From Thelonectria olida (taxonomy: Eukaryota; Ascomycota; Sordariomycetes; Hypocreales; Nectriaceae): a stretch of DNA of 64,000 nucleotides. This document shows, one piece after another, positions 34,601 to 44,223 of the stretch (within the stretch, counting starts at the first letter, position 1; each line of letters begins with the position of its first letter). The DNA lies in the NCBI GenBank assembly GCA_020736575.1, contig JAGPYM010000013.1, forward strand, positions 434,001 through 498,000. The letters are read 5' to 3'. The notes beneath the pieces are model-generated. The model did not search any database. It had not been told where the DNA came from and was given only the letters and a program-made list of their open reading frames with translations. A program made the position numbers and the translations under genes.

Positions 34601-35673
34601 TGCAGGGCATTCGCTTCTTGCATCCGAGGATATTCGAGGAGATTCCACATCTGTGGTTTCTCTGCCTGAGTTGCCGTGAAGCCATCACAAATGCCGCTGA
34701 CAACGCCGAAGTCATCAAGTGAATTGATGAGCTGCTCGATTTTCCCATCTCCCTTCGGGCCGAGAATCAATCGAATAGTTGTCCAGCGGCCAATATCGAT
34801 GAAACCGGAGTCATTGTACTCGGTATACAATGCGAGAGGGTGTTTCAATGGGCTCCCTACTTGATGAACAATGTCGGTTGCGCGATTCCACACTTCGGAT
34901 GCATCCCAGCTCTTGGCGTCGTCCTCAAAAGTCCTTTCCACGTCCCGGCGTCGCCAGTAGTATCGGGGAGGGGTCTTGAGCGATACGACAAGGTCGACAT
35001 TCTGGTCTTTGTCGGACGATTGAAAGGCATGTCTAACCTTTGAGAAGTCGATAACAACTTTATAGCTTCGCATGTATTTTCCATGGCCAGTGGAAGGTTG
35101 AACCTCGATTGGAAAGTATGCAGTAAGCAGCTTTAGCTTTAGGTTAACTTCTCCCCTCAGAGAATTGCCGCCAGCAGGTACAGAAATCGACTTCATGACC
35201 TTCATGCTGTCGAAATCAACTAAGCTCCCAAACTGAAGGGCGAGTGGGTGGATGCCTGTCTTGATTGGATAGTGACGGTCTGCAGAAACAGGACTCTGGA
35301 TGGAACATTGAGGGATTGCCTTCCAAACTGAAATGGTGATTGGAAAGCCATTGGGATGCTTGCGGCCATCATTGTGTGGAACATTGTATGAGCCTGTCTC
35401 CCAAAAAGCTCTCCTCGGGGGTGGATCGAATTTGATTCTGGCGGAGGGTGTCCCGGCCCTGTCGCGACCCTCAAAGATTTCTAGGAAGACGATTTCGCCC
35501 TCGTGGGAGAACCACTGCCAGAGGTTGGCGGTGGTGACCTTGGGTGGGAGGTCGTCCAGTCGAAGACTCAATTCGGGCCAGGTTTGCCATGGGGAAGTAG
35601 GTCCTCGGTCGGCGGCGTTGTGTCTCTCGCGAAGCCTCTGAGGACGCCTGTAGGAGAAGGGGGGCCGCGGCAT
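31606..35673 (-). CDS. cellular RNA-dependent RNA polymerase (RNA silencing)
   Basis: The open frame of 1,355 codons contains a candidate 54-nt intron at 32771-32718 (GTAGGC donor, GACTAAC branch, CTCTAG acceptor). Removing it restores the family motif ASPICLELANLHSQAVDYPKTG, so the mature protein is probably 1,337 aa. Residues about 33-85 look like an RRM-type domain (LSLRLDDLPPKV). The RdRP core follows, with GVGKISPFVAQ, GCKGVLTAWPDAKGTEVHVR and the catalytic loop SGGDLDGDDFFVMWD near residue 890, with all three Asp present. The C-terminal 150 residues are polar. The architecture fits the fungal Rdp1/SAD-1/RRP-3 branch; QDE-1-type enzymes lack such a clear N-terminal RRM. Known roles are dsRNA synthesis for quelling, meiotic silencing or heterochromatin; which applies here cannot be told. 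Confidence 0.93.
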   Translation of the reverse strand: MPRPPFSYRRPQRLRERHNAADRGPTSPWQTWPELSLRLDDLPPKVTTANLWQWFSHEGEIVFLEIFEGRDRAGTPSARIKFDPPPRRAFWETGSYNVPHNDGRKHPNGFPITISVWKAIPQCSIQSPVSADRHYPIKTGIHPLALQFGSLVDFDSMKVMKSISVPAGGNSLRGEVNLKLKLLTAYFPIEVQPSTGHGKYMRSYKVVIDFSKVRHAFQSSDKDQNVDLVVSLKTPPRYYWRRRDVERTFEDDAKSWDASEVWNRATDIVHQVGSPLKHPLALYTEYNDSGFIDIGRWTTIRLILGPKGDGKIEQLINSLDDFGVVSGICDGFTATQAEKPQMWNLLEYPRMQEANALHLLALSTSPVTQVSFEVQYQLEVCISRGLLDEHSITVDFLKELASADPTKARLMLEFVADQDEPVKDPMYLFQNPEARSNFPDVRVPYYCALMRKAVITPTTIRFSTPTVEMSNRVLRRYNNTHDRFLRIQFAEEGEQGRIKVNKDQNDEIWKRMLRTLYQGIRIGERVYEFLAFGSSQLRQSGAYFFCPTEHISCDDIRQWMGNFDHIKVVAKYSARLGQCLSTTREIRGINVPTIRPIPDIERNGYCFTDGVGKISPFVAQMVIEDMHLDIFERPSLFQFRMGGCKGVLTAWPDAKGTEVHVRASQKKFKSEFNGLEIIRCARFATATLNRQTITILESLGVPIPSFVGLLDQQLRAYERAMHDNAMAIEMLRKLVDENQTTLAIAELLEAGFKTDEVQEPFVVNILNLWRSWSLKLLKEKARIHVERSAFLLGCVDETGSLRGHSCATEGSGEKDVSQLPQIFIQITDCKEYDRTTVIKGVCLVGRNPSLHPGDIRIVEAVDEPKLHHLKDVVVFPSGGDRPVPNMLSGGDLDGDDFFVMWDQNLMPRVWNHPPMDYTGSKPEELDRDVNVDDLRDFFVKYMKNDRLPLIAVSHLAMADKFGPASPICRHSTLKALLLHRLTFTLGLELANLHSQAVDYPKTGKPAVLRRNQQPQRWPHFMEKRSSYHSDKALGVIYDKVVHNCVQFKPIWDSPFDRRIIKHETIKPNAELLKAARQIKAQYDTSVRRLLSQYDLQTEFELWTGFALSKPIVGSDYKRQEDLGHEFDVLRQRFRELCYEAAGGKHTEMIDRFVAAMYIVTEEETKAALYTGDQGPGNDEGRVMQAPQSNTGAIPMISFPWIFHWAMIRLAGGKDKSRQSSQMPIRPKGTQRSVPLFGEEAEDASLQNNIEATELVPPDLGGDVQAHLPDGTVIHQGQPLTLFDDPEVSSPGPSASDDRETEVSGGHGQASNDSGQDSAGFNGEDREGTQTAACETLTPEENAMDLLARLIGDEEE

Positions 35674-36558
35674 GTCGAGTTCCAGGAAGCCGCCTGTTGG
35701 TCCCTCCTCTGGTGTCGAGCAAAAGAGATCGCACCAACCGTGATGGCTGGGCAGTTGGATAGATGTGAAGGTGGCGGATGAAACGTCGTGTCAAAATGGC
35801 TGAACCAAGCTCATGAAATTTCGGCCAAGACCAAGAAAGAAGCGATGAGTAGGTATGGTATGTGGTAGAAAGGTAAAAAAGGGGGGGAGGTAAAGAGATA
35901 GAGGGAAGAGAAGGAGATGGGAGAAGGAAAGAGGTGAAGGAAAGAGGTGAAGGAAAGAGGCGAAGGTGCGATGTGCAAACTACCTTCTTCTTGAGCTCTC
36001 CCAGAAAGTAGCCGTGATTCAAGGCCAACCATGAACTCCTAGCCCCTAAGGTCTTTGTTTGTGTGTGTTTACCCAAGGTAGATCCAAGCACGGAGAGACG
36101 TGAGGAGATGGGAAGTTGAAGGGATTGTAGATGGAAACGAGGGCTGAGAAGGTGGTTGTTTGTTTCTGTGCGGAAGGTGCCTGGCCTCTGGCTGCAACTA
36201 CCCGAATTGATTCCACGAGTGTTCATCCAATGAGTCCTTGGGCGAGTTATTTTATCTTGTCCTTTTATTCAAGACTTCTACCAATTCCTATTGGCAGCAA
36301 ACATCACTCCCGCCATTTCATGCTCCGTCTAATTGGAAGCTTGTGCAACTCTCCGAGACGCACTCGGGCAATCTTGTCAGACCATCCAATGCATTCAGCC
36401 TCTCTTCTAGAAGAAGAGTATTCGCTTTGTGTCTATGATAACCTCTAGTATGCTGCCCCCCTTCTTCACTCGATAATGCTCATTCCAATCCAGTCTCTAG
36501 TTATCCATTATGCTCCCATGCAAACATCAAATCATGTCTCGGTAATCATTCGCCCCTT
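35674..36558. other. intergenic, RdRP promoter and D-LDH 3' region
   Basis: About 880 bp between two minus-strand genes. It contains a purine-rich block (35875-35970) with a short tandem repeat. No coding exon supported. Confidence 0.5.
35927..35965 (+). repeat. 13-bp purine tandem repeat, 3 copies
   Basis: Three head-to-tail copies of GAAAGAGGTGAAG (third copy with T to C), inside a longer G/A-only tract upstream of the RdRP gene. On the coding strand it is a pyrimidine tract, common in fungal promoters and leaders. Confidence 0.85.
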
Positions 36559-38552
36559 TTAAACTCCCTTGGTCAACTCATCTCGAATCTTCCTCACCGG
36601 CGAGACCGCCTTGTCCGAGCCCGGGTACTCGATGCCCATCCACGGCACATCCATAATCTTGCCAGGGTTCATGACCCATCGCGGATCCAACGATCCCTTC
36701 ACGGCGCTCATGACTGCCAGCGTCTCCGGCCCGACTTCCCACAGGAGACTCTCCTTCTTGCCCCAGCCGATGCCGTGCTCGCCCGTGCATGTGCCCTCCA
36801 TCTCCAGCGCCCGCTTCACCATGTTCTTGACGCACGTTTCCACCTTCTCACGCTCGCCCGGGATGTCTTTGCTGTACATGATGCTCTCGTGGAAGTTCCC
36901 GTCGCCAATATGGCCCAGGATGCTCGCGAACAGGCCCAGGTCGTCCATTTCTTTCTTGCTCACCTCGATAATGTCGGCCAGCCGGCTAAACGGCACCGCT
37001 ACATCAGTGCTCCAAGTCTCTTCACCATTCTTCCTCAGCGAAAGCATCGACCAGAGCGACTCCTTTCGAGCCGACCACAACAGCTTCTGCTCGCGCTCAT
37101 CCCGCGCAAACTCGAAGTTGCCGCCCTTGTTGGCAGCAGTGATCTTCTGGACACGGTTAATGGCATCTCGGACGCCCTCTTTCGTCCCACCAAACTTGAA
37201 GAACAGCGTAGGCTGCTCCTTCCAGACGCGCGGGGCCGTTGCGCCGCCCAAGTTGACGACCTTCATCTGCACTTCGTCCATAATCTCCATAGCGGCGATG
37301 GGGACGCCCGTCTGCATAACGCCTGCGGCCGCGGCTGCTGCATCGCGAATGCTGGGGAATGTGACGACGGCGACCGAATACTCTTCTGGGACTACGGCAA
37401 GTTTGAGAGTTGCTATCGCCGAGTCAGTTCAAAAGCGACATCTAGCGAGAGGGGTCCTTTCGGGTCAGCTACCTTCAGTCACCAGGCCCAGGGTACCCTC
37501 AGAACCGACGAAGAGAGAATTGAGGTTGTACCCAGCAGAAGACTTCCTGGGCCTCCTTCGGGTCTTGATAATACGTCCATCCGCAAGAACAACAGTCAAG
37601 TTGATGACCCAGTCCTTCATGGTGCCGTACCTCACTGCGTTAGTCCCAGAGCAATTGGTTCCGATCATGCCTCCGATCTTGGCGCTCGGGCCTGCGCATC
37701 AGTCGTGTTAGTCCTTTCAGCTCGATATGAGAACGATATCTGTCAAGAAAGAATTCTTCCGTCTGCTCAATCTACTCCTAAACTTACCAGGGTCGATAGG
37801 GAAGAAAAGACCGGCCTCCATTTGAGCCAGCTTGGCATTCAGATCCTGCCAGCCAATGCTCGGTTGGACCACAATATCCATGTCCTCCTTGTTGAACTCG
37901 ACAATCTGGTTCATGTAGGAAAAGTCAACGCTGACTCCTCCGTAAGGAGCAGAGAAGTTTCCTTCCAGACTAGAACCACCAGAGTAAGGGATAATGGGCA
38001 CGCGATGCTCGTGGCAGATGCGCGCAATGATGGACACATGCTCCGTCGTCCGCGGGTATGCCACAGCCACAGGCAGCCTGTCCAGGTTCACTGTTGACCA
38101 CTCGGAATAGCCGTGCACGCGCAAGTCCTCCGAGTCTGTTGAGATGATGTCCTCAATGTCGATTTCCTTTTCAATGTTTCGAATGGCCTGCAAGACTCGT
38201 CAGTTATAGACTTCAATGGGGGCGATTTCCCCTCCAAGGGCCTTCCTTGTTGACTTACGTCCTCCATCTCTGGCAAAGTCGCATAACGAGATGTAGACTT
38301 GCCAAAGAATCCTTTTCCATTGTCATTCGCGTTCAATCCAGACGCAAGACCCCAGCCGATAGCGCCAGCTCCTGCAGCCACAGCGAGAACCTTCCGACCG
38401 GACCACGCCGAAGATTGGCTCGACGCCGTCGGCCGGGACGTGGACACCTCCGGGCCCGGCCTCGGAGCAGTCGTTGCAAAACCACGACGGGCATTGCTGG
38501 ACCTCGCAGCGCCGCGACCCAACAGAGACCGAACACGACACCTCGCCGACAT
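36559..38552 (-). CDS. DLD1: mitochondrial D-lactate dehydrogenase (cytochrome), Dld1 type
   Basis: Four exons: 38552-38259, 38187-37788, 37691-37473 and 37412-36559, 588 aa, almost the length of yeast Dld1. Introns are 71, 96 and 60 nt. The N-terminus is Arg/Ser-rich without acidic residues (mitochondrial presequence), followed by a hydrophobic segment ([19 protein letters not shown]) that would anchor it in the inner membrane. The FAD-binding PCMH domain shows [32 protein letters not shown] and [15 protein letters not shown]. The C-terminal FAD-oxidase domain shows [17 protein letters not shown] and [14 protein letters not shown], with the conserved metal/substrate-binding His residues. The enzyme oxidises D-lactate to pyruvate and passes electrons to cytochrome c. 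A longer start 31 codons upstream (38645) is possible, but MSAR gives the better presequence. Confidence 0.95.
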
Positions 38553-41500
38553 GATGAAGTGTTTCCGGCTTAGTTTTGCCAAGTTCAATTGCAGTGTTGT
38601 CGGTGTTCGAGTGGTGGTGACGGGTGCTCCGAACCGATTCTTCAAGAACGACCCGCAATTGGCAGTCTAGTGGGACCAGAGGTTAGATCAGATAACCCGC
38701 AACGGCCGTCCAGTGCCTTTTTCACCTTTGGTTTGTTGGGCTCCGCTTTGAGGCTTTTGCGACGTTGTCGTCGACTTTTTTTTTCTTGTGCGCCACCCCT
38801 CGCAAGGATGATGAATGCGGCGCTGGCTGGGAGAAACTTGTTGTTTGCGTTTTGCGATGGGATCTGCCAGGACCGAGAAACCGTAGATGGATCTCCCGTA
38901 GCTTTTCTGCAAATTCAGCAGCCGGCTGACGATGTTGGCCCTTGGTGTTGAGGTGGGTTTTTTGGAGAAGGGATGCCGAGGCAAGTAGCAACAAAACAAG
39001 CACGCACACACCCTGGCTCTCTCTTCGACACGAGGCAGAGGAGGAAGAAGGGAGAAGGGGGACTGGTTTAGTGCTCTTTAAAGGAAACAAAAACAAGCCA
39101 CGAACAGAGGCGAGCGGGAGACGGCTCGGGTCTAGAAGGCGGAAATCGGAAATCGGAAACACGGCCACCATTGGGGGGAGGTACTTATATACCTTCGTTT
39201 GTTCATCCCTCCTCGCTCACTCACTCACTCGAACTGGCCTGGTCCTAGTTTCCCAGTCTAGCCACATAGTCTGTTAAAATCCCATCCAACGGCAACTGAA
39301 CAGAGACGCACTGAATTATCGCGATACGCGGGGGCTATGGCTGGTTGTTCTGGTCGTTCAGAGTGGAGATTTTGGGGGCATGGAGGGGGGGGCCCTTGGG
39401 AGATCCCCGTCTTGTTGGTTTTCATTGGGGAACCCAGTGAGGATGCTAAGAGGGCTCGTCTTTATTCTTAGCCTTGGGTGATGCAATCAACAAACAGTGG
39501 TCCCAGAAAATAGACGTCTTCATGAGCAAGTCATGAAGGTCCGGTGTTTTACCCCGTCCGACTTCCGGACAGAGGAAGGTAAGTGGGCACACGACATTGA
39601 GGTGAAGAAGCCTCCATGTGTTTTCAATGAATCAAAAGCTCTCGCATCACACCAAGCAGTGTATCAATCTTCTGCACCCTAACTTACCTGGGATGATGGT
39701 GTTTTGCCCAAAAATGCATCCCACCCACGGTCCACTCCTTCTTGTTCCCATTTCTCCACCCATGTCGCTCGCGTGCATTTGGCCTTGCAGATTGACCTAG
39801 GTAATGCCGGACGGCCCAATGCTTCTTACCTATTCGACCAGGCCAAACACCATGCTTCCCTGCTTTGCCTCCTACGTATGTACTACTTCGTACGTAGTGA
39901 GCTGGACCTCGCAGGTGGAAATCCGCCCCCCCTTCTTCATATGCCCGATGGCGCATCACGAGGGCGTAGCAGACACAAATATGCAACCCTTCCTTCTTGT
40001 ACAGTACAGTACGGACATATTTCATATAGTTCTATCCTGCCTGCATGATGCTACTTATGCACTCCAATTCACATGTACATGTGGCGCCTCGTGTTAGTCA
40101 AGCAATTCCCAGCCTCATGCCCGTGAGCTACCTACTTAACCCATTTCCCCTCCCCCTGCAGCTAACAACTCCGGGCCAGTTCAACCTAAACCTCTCCACC
40201 TCCACGTCGTGCTGCCGCTCTGCATCTGTCACGGCCCATAAGTGTAAGTGAGGGGAGCGAATCGCCGTCGAGATGATTCTGGCCTGCTTGGAAACTGCAT
40301 TTGGACGAGTGGAAGCTTGCCAGCTTGGGGGCGGGTCTAGCTGTCTTTACTTTTTGTGGGCGTCGTGGGTGGCTTGCCGGCTGTTTTGAGCCTCGACGAC
40401 ATGCCGTTGTTGTTTGTGAGATTTACCGGCGCAAATGTAACTTCTCATGAGGAAAACGAATTCCCCATCTTTTTCGGCTCCGTATGGGCGTGGGGTTGAA
40501 AGGGGCCAGCTGGAAACTTGTAGGAGATCCAGACCTGATTGAAAGCAACAGGACGTGTTGGACAGTAGCAACTTGGCATTGGCAGCAATGCACAAGGGAT
40601 CTTTCTCTGCTCCTCTCTTCTTTCCGGTCTTTGCCACATGCAGGCTGTCTGGTCAAATGACCGTAAAGAGAATTCCGGGGAGTAGAGCATCTGGATTTGC
40701 TTGGCTGATCGACCCGAGTAGACGATGCATCGGACGGAACGTGACCACCCACGAGACTAGATGCAATTCCCTTCGCCCATTCAGTCCTTTTCCCATTGTA
40801 TGTACATAACTGTTCTTTTTAGAGTCTCAACCATAAGCAAAGCAAGTCTAGTACGTACATGGGTACATAATTCAGCCTCCCCTCCACCACCGTCTTACAC
40901 ATCATATGTCATATTCCCCCCTTTCAAAATGCCTCACATGAGCTATCAAAATTTCCAAGCATCTAGAACAGGAACTCTTCTCCTCCCTTGTCCTCTTTCC
41001 TTTCCCCTGAGGACATCCTTGATCCTAGCGACTCGAAAAAGCTAATTGCCCTGTTTTCCCAAGTCGGTTGCATGTGCAGCTGAAGACAGCGGGGGGCAAG
41101 CAAAACACATGCCTCTTACAAGGAAGATATTCACCGTCATGCACGTAGGAACCAGGGGCAGCTGATCTGACCCAGACATTCCACAAGGGACTCTCGTTGA
41201 CCGACTGACCGAGGTTGGCTCCTAGTTGGGTGCCTCCATACCTAGCTAGGTAGGTAATTATGCCTATTGGTTTTACACACACACGCATCCAGGCAGTTGC
41301 CAGCATTGGCAACCACAAACTTTTCGGCCTCGCCAGCGTCTAGCAATCGGCCTCTTTTTTTTTCCTGCTGTTGTTCCAAGTGCAAGCAACCCCGCTCACA
41401 CTTGTCCACGTGCTTGTCCCAAAGGTAGCATTTATCCATCATCTCTTGCCGGTCTGCGCTCGAAATCTCAATTCGGAAATCAGTCCCGGGTAAGCCGAGC

Positions 41501-42423
41501 CTTGTACACCTAGGGCAGTACGAATACTCTCGAAACACTCTATACCTGGGGTCCGCCCCAAGAAACACCAGCAACAGCCACCAACAAGACAACGCCAAAA
41601 CAACATCTCAACTACTTCGCCGTCGTCCCCGACTAAAACGCCCGTCAAACCCTCCATTATCCTATCCTCTCTCGCCCATTACAAATCTAGATGAGACCTT
41701 AACCCCCACGGAGCCCCAGCAGCCACGACTCCACCTCCCACTCGGAGCACCCCAACTCATGAAGCCATCGACCTCCTCCCTCCTCCCTCCTCCCCGGAAC
41801 TAGGTCTGTAATTATCTGTCTGCGTCATGCCGGTCCTCCTACCGAGATGCTGTAATCTTGACACGTACGACGTCCAAGGACAACCTGTGTTAGGATGTAA
41901 GCACCCGAGGTACATGGTTCCCCACGGTTTCTACCTAGGGTGTCGAGCATCTACGAATACAAAGTACCTTCCCTAGAGAAGCCAAACCGTCCATCTTGGT
42001 TGTCCATCCCACGGACCACGAGAAGCAACCTCAGTTCAGCATTGCTAGCTCGTCCCGCTCCATGACCGTTGTCTCTAGGAACCAGTCAGGCTCTGCGCAG
42101 TGCATGGGTAAGTTAACTAGTTGATAGTCCATGCTAAGACGACGAGGCCTTGCCAAGATGGATATTCACTGCATCAAGCTAGACAAGAGCCTACCCACAA
42201 TCAAACCATGACGACACACAAAACATAAGTAGTAACTAGTCCATACAATACATTCACATTACGAAGCAAAGAAGCAACTTCGGATAGACAGTTCGTGTTT
42301 GGCTCAAATTCATCTTTTATCGTACGCCCAATGGGCTGGCTATCTCCTTGGTAGATAAAGCCGTAAAAGCAAACGTCAAATCCGAGACTCCAGTCCACAT
42401 GCCATTTTCCATTCCCATCACAT
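38553..42423. other. long gene-poor region upstream of DLD1
   Basis: About 3.9 kb with no convincing gene. It contains the DLD1 upstream region, GTAC/TACGTA-rich sequence (39880-40020, 40840-40870), CCTAGG palindromes (39795-39803, 41239-41256, 41932-41940) and C-rich stretches. Many short open frames overlap on both strands with no protein-like sequence. The last 300 bp should be the RPS4 3' UTR. Confidence 0.5.
39185..39191 (-). promoter_or_regulatory. TATA box candidate of DLD1
   Basis: TATATAA on the minus strand, about 635 bp upstream of the DLD1 ATG, so the leader would be long or would contain an intron. Sequence-only call. Confidence 0.3.
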
Positions 42424-43474
42424 TTAGTGAGCGAGAGCGCGACGGCGGTCACGCTCCTCAGCAATAGTGAGCTTGACACCCTTGCCCTTGGGCAGGGAGA
42501 TCCAGGGCTTGTCCTGGCCAATGACGAAAACGTTGCTCTCACGGGTAGCAAAGGTGTTGTCAATGGCGTCCTTGATGTGGACAATGTTGAAGCCACCATC
42601 GTGACGCTCACGGTGGGTGATGACACCAACACGACCCATGTTACGACCACCAGTGACCATGGCGACGGCACCAGTGTCGAACTTGATGAAGTCGGTGATC
42701 TTGCCAGTGGCAATGTCAATCTTGACGGTGTCGTTGACCTTGATCAGAGGGTCGGGGTAGCGGATGCTGTAAAGTAGAATGGTCAGCACCAGAGTAGGGA
42801 GGGAGTACATACAACCGTCAAATAAAGCTCCAATCGTATACGGGGGTGAATCGAATCGACCAAAGCTTGATCCAACGGCTGAATGATGTCTGATAGAACT
42901 CACGTTCGTGCATCGTGCGTGACCAAGAATGGGATTCCACCACGGCCGAGCTGAACACGCTTGACCTTGCCGAGCTTGTACTCAGCCTCCTCGGCCTGGA
43001 TTCGGTGGACGGTGAAGCGGCCCTTGGTGTCGTAGACGAGACGGAAGCTCTCGCCAGTCTTCTCGATGGTGATGACATCCATGAAGCCGGTGGGGTAGGT
43101 CTGGTCGGTGCGGACCTTGCCATCGACCTTGATCAGGCGCTGCATGAGGATGGACTTGGTCTCGCGGTAGTTGAGGGCATACTTGAGGCGGTTTCGGATG
43201 AAGACGATCAGAGGCATGCAGTCGCGGAGCTTGTGGGGACCGGCAGAGGGCTTGGGAGCGTAGGTGCCGGAAAGCTTGTCGAGAAGCCAGTGGCTGGGCG
43301 CGCTGAGGCGCTTCTGGTGCTTCTTGCTGTGAGGTTGTTAGAAATTTGCATATTTTGGCGATGAGGCCTTGGGCAACAGGGAGGCAAGAATCGGTGGCAT
43401 TGCGCATTCGTGATCGAGCAGCAATGCCAACTCGGGTTCTTGCAAAGTAATGCTACTCACATTCCGCGGGCCAT
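42424..43474 (-). CDS. RPS4: 40S ribosomal protein S4
   Basis: Three exons: 43474-43461 (14 nt), 43326-42904 and 42766-42424, 259 aa. Introns of 134 and 137 nt have GTGAGT donors, and a tiny first exon with a long first intron is typical of fungal ribosomal protein genes. Joined, the start reads [20 protein letters not shown], as in eukaryotic S4e. The S4 RNA-binding, central and KOW regions follow ([17 protein letters not shown]). The protein is a universal component of the small subunit at the mRNA entry side. The C-terminus ([11 protein letters not shown]) is normal for the family. Confidence is very high; the gene also calibrates splice signals for the rest of the window. Confidence 0.98.
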
Positions 43475-44223
43475 GGTGTCGAATGGGTGTGTTGTCGACG
43501 GTGGTGAGGAGGATGGACAAAGAGACGTACAATTCAAGAGACGAAGTGCAAAAGTGTTGAACCACACTTTTTTTCGGGATCGCTAGCGGGCGAGGGGTTC
43601 ATGCCCTACCAGAGCAGAGCAAATTGGATGGATCACGTGTAAATTCACATGACACTAAGCTTGGCTGCTCGAAGTTCACCACAACACCAAAAAAAATGGG
43701 GTTCCAGCTTCGTAAGTGGGCGGGCTCTTATGCCGCTCGGATTGGTTGAGAGTACGTACTGAGTGCATTCTCCTCAAAGTTACCAGGCTGTAAGGTAAGC
43801 TAAAAACTTGTGCATAATGATCACTTTTCCATTTACTTAAACTGCCATTTTATGATCTTAAGATTGGCTCAACTGTCTGATTCTGTGGTACTCCAGTCTC
43901 TCTACCAAACTGACCCCTTCGTTCAATTCTCACTTTCGTTGACGGTCATACATATCTACTATACTAAAGACCCAAGTCCGTTTTGGCCCGCGAAGGCACT
44001 CCGTATTTCCCTCCAATGATTAGCGCCGAGATGCATCACCTCAAAACCCAGGTTGTAACCGAAGAACAGCGCGAGCTGTCATGCTGCGATGTCCATACTC
44101 TACATGCGCCTAATGCTTTCCCTTAACAAGTCAAATTTCCCAACTCCTGCCCCGATCGGAACGCTTATAATCCACACGGCGGTCAAAGCTGACTGCCTTC
44201 ATCGGAATATTTGTGACGCCAGC
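43475..44223. other. RPS4 promoter and 3' region of telobox gene
   Basis: About 750 bp. The first 200 bp upstream of RPS4 carry an E-box and a degenerate telobox (separate entry). The rest should be the 3' UTR of the double-Myb gene. No gene seen. Confidence 0.55.
43604..43639 (-). promoter_or_regulatory. RPS4: RPS4 promoter: GGTAGGG and CACGTG pair
   Basis: Read toward RPS4, CACGTG (43639-43634, within an ATCACGTG context on the + strand) is followed 23 bp later by GGTAGGG (43610-43604). They lie about 160 and 130 bp upstream of the ATG. Cbf1-type factors bind CACGTG and Tbf1/Teb1-type factors bind TTAGGG-like boxes in ribosomal protein promoters of other ascomycetes. The second site has one mismatch to GTTAGGG, so its recognition is inferred. 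Confidence 0.4.

Noticed and set aside
41242..41598. 118-codon minus-strand frame with several Cys
   Set aside because: It starts with a hydrophobic stretch and could pass for a small secreted protein, but cysteine spacing is irregular and the region overlaps CCTAGG and CA repeats. Not supported without transcript data.
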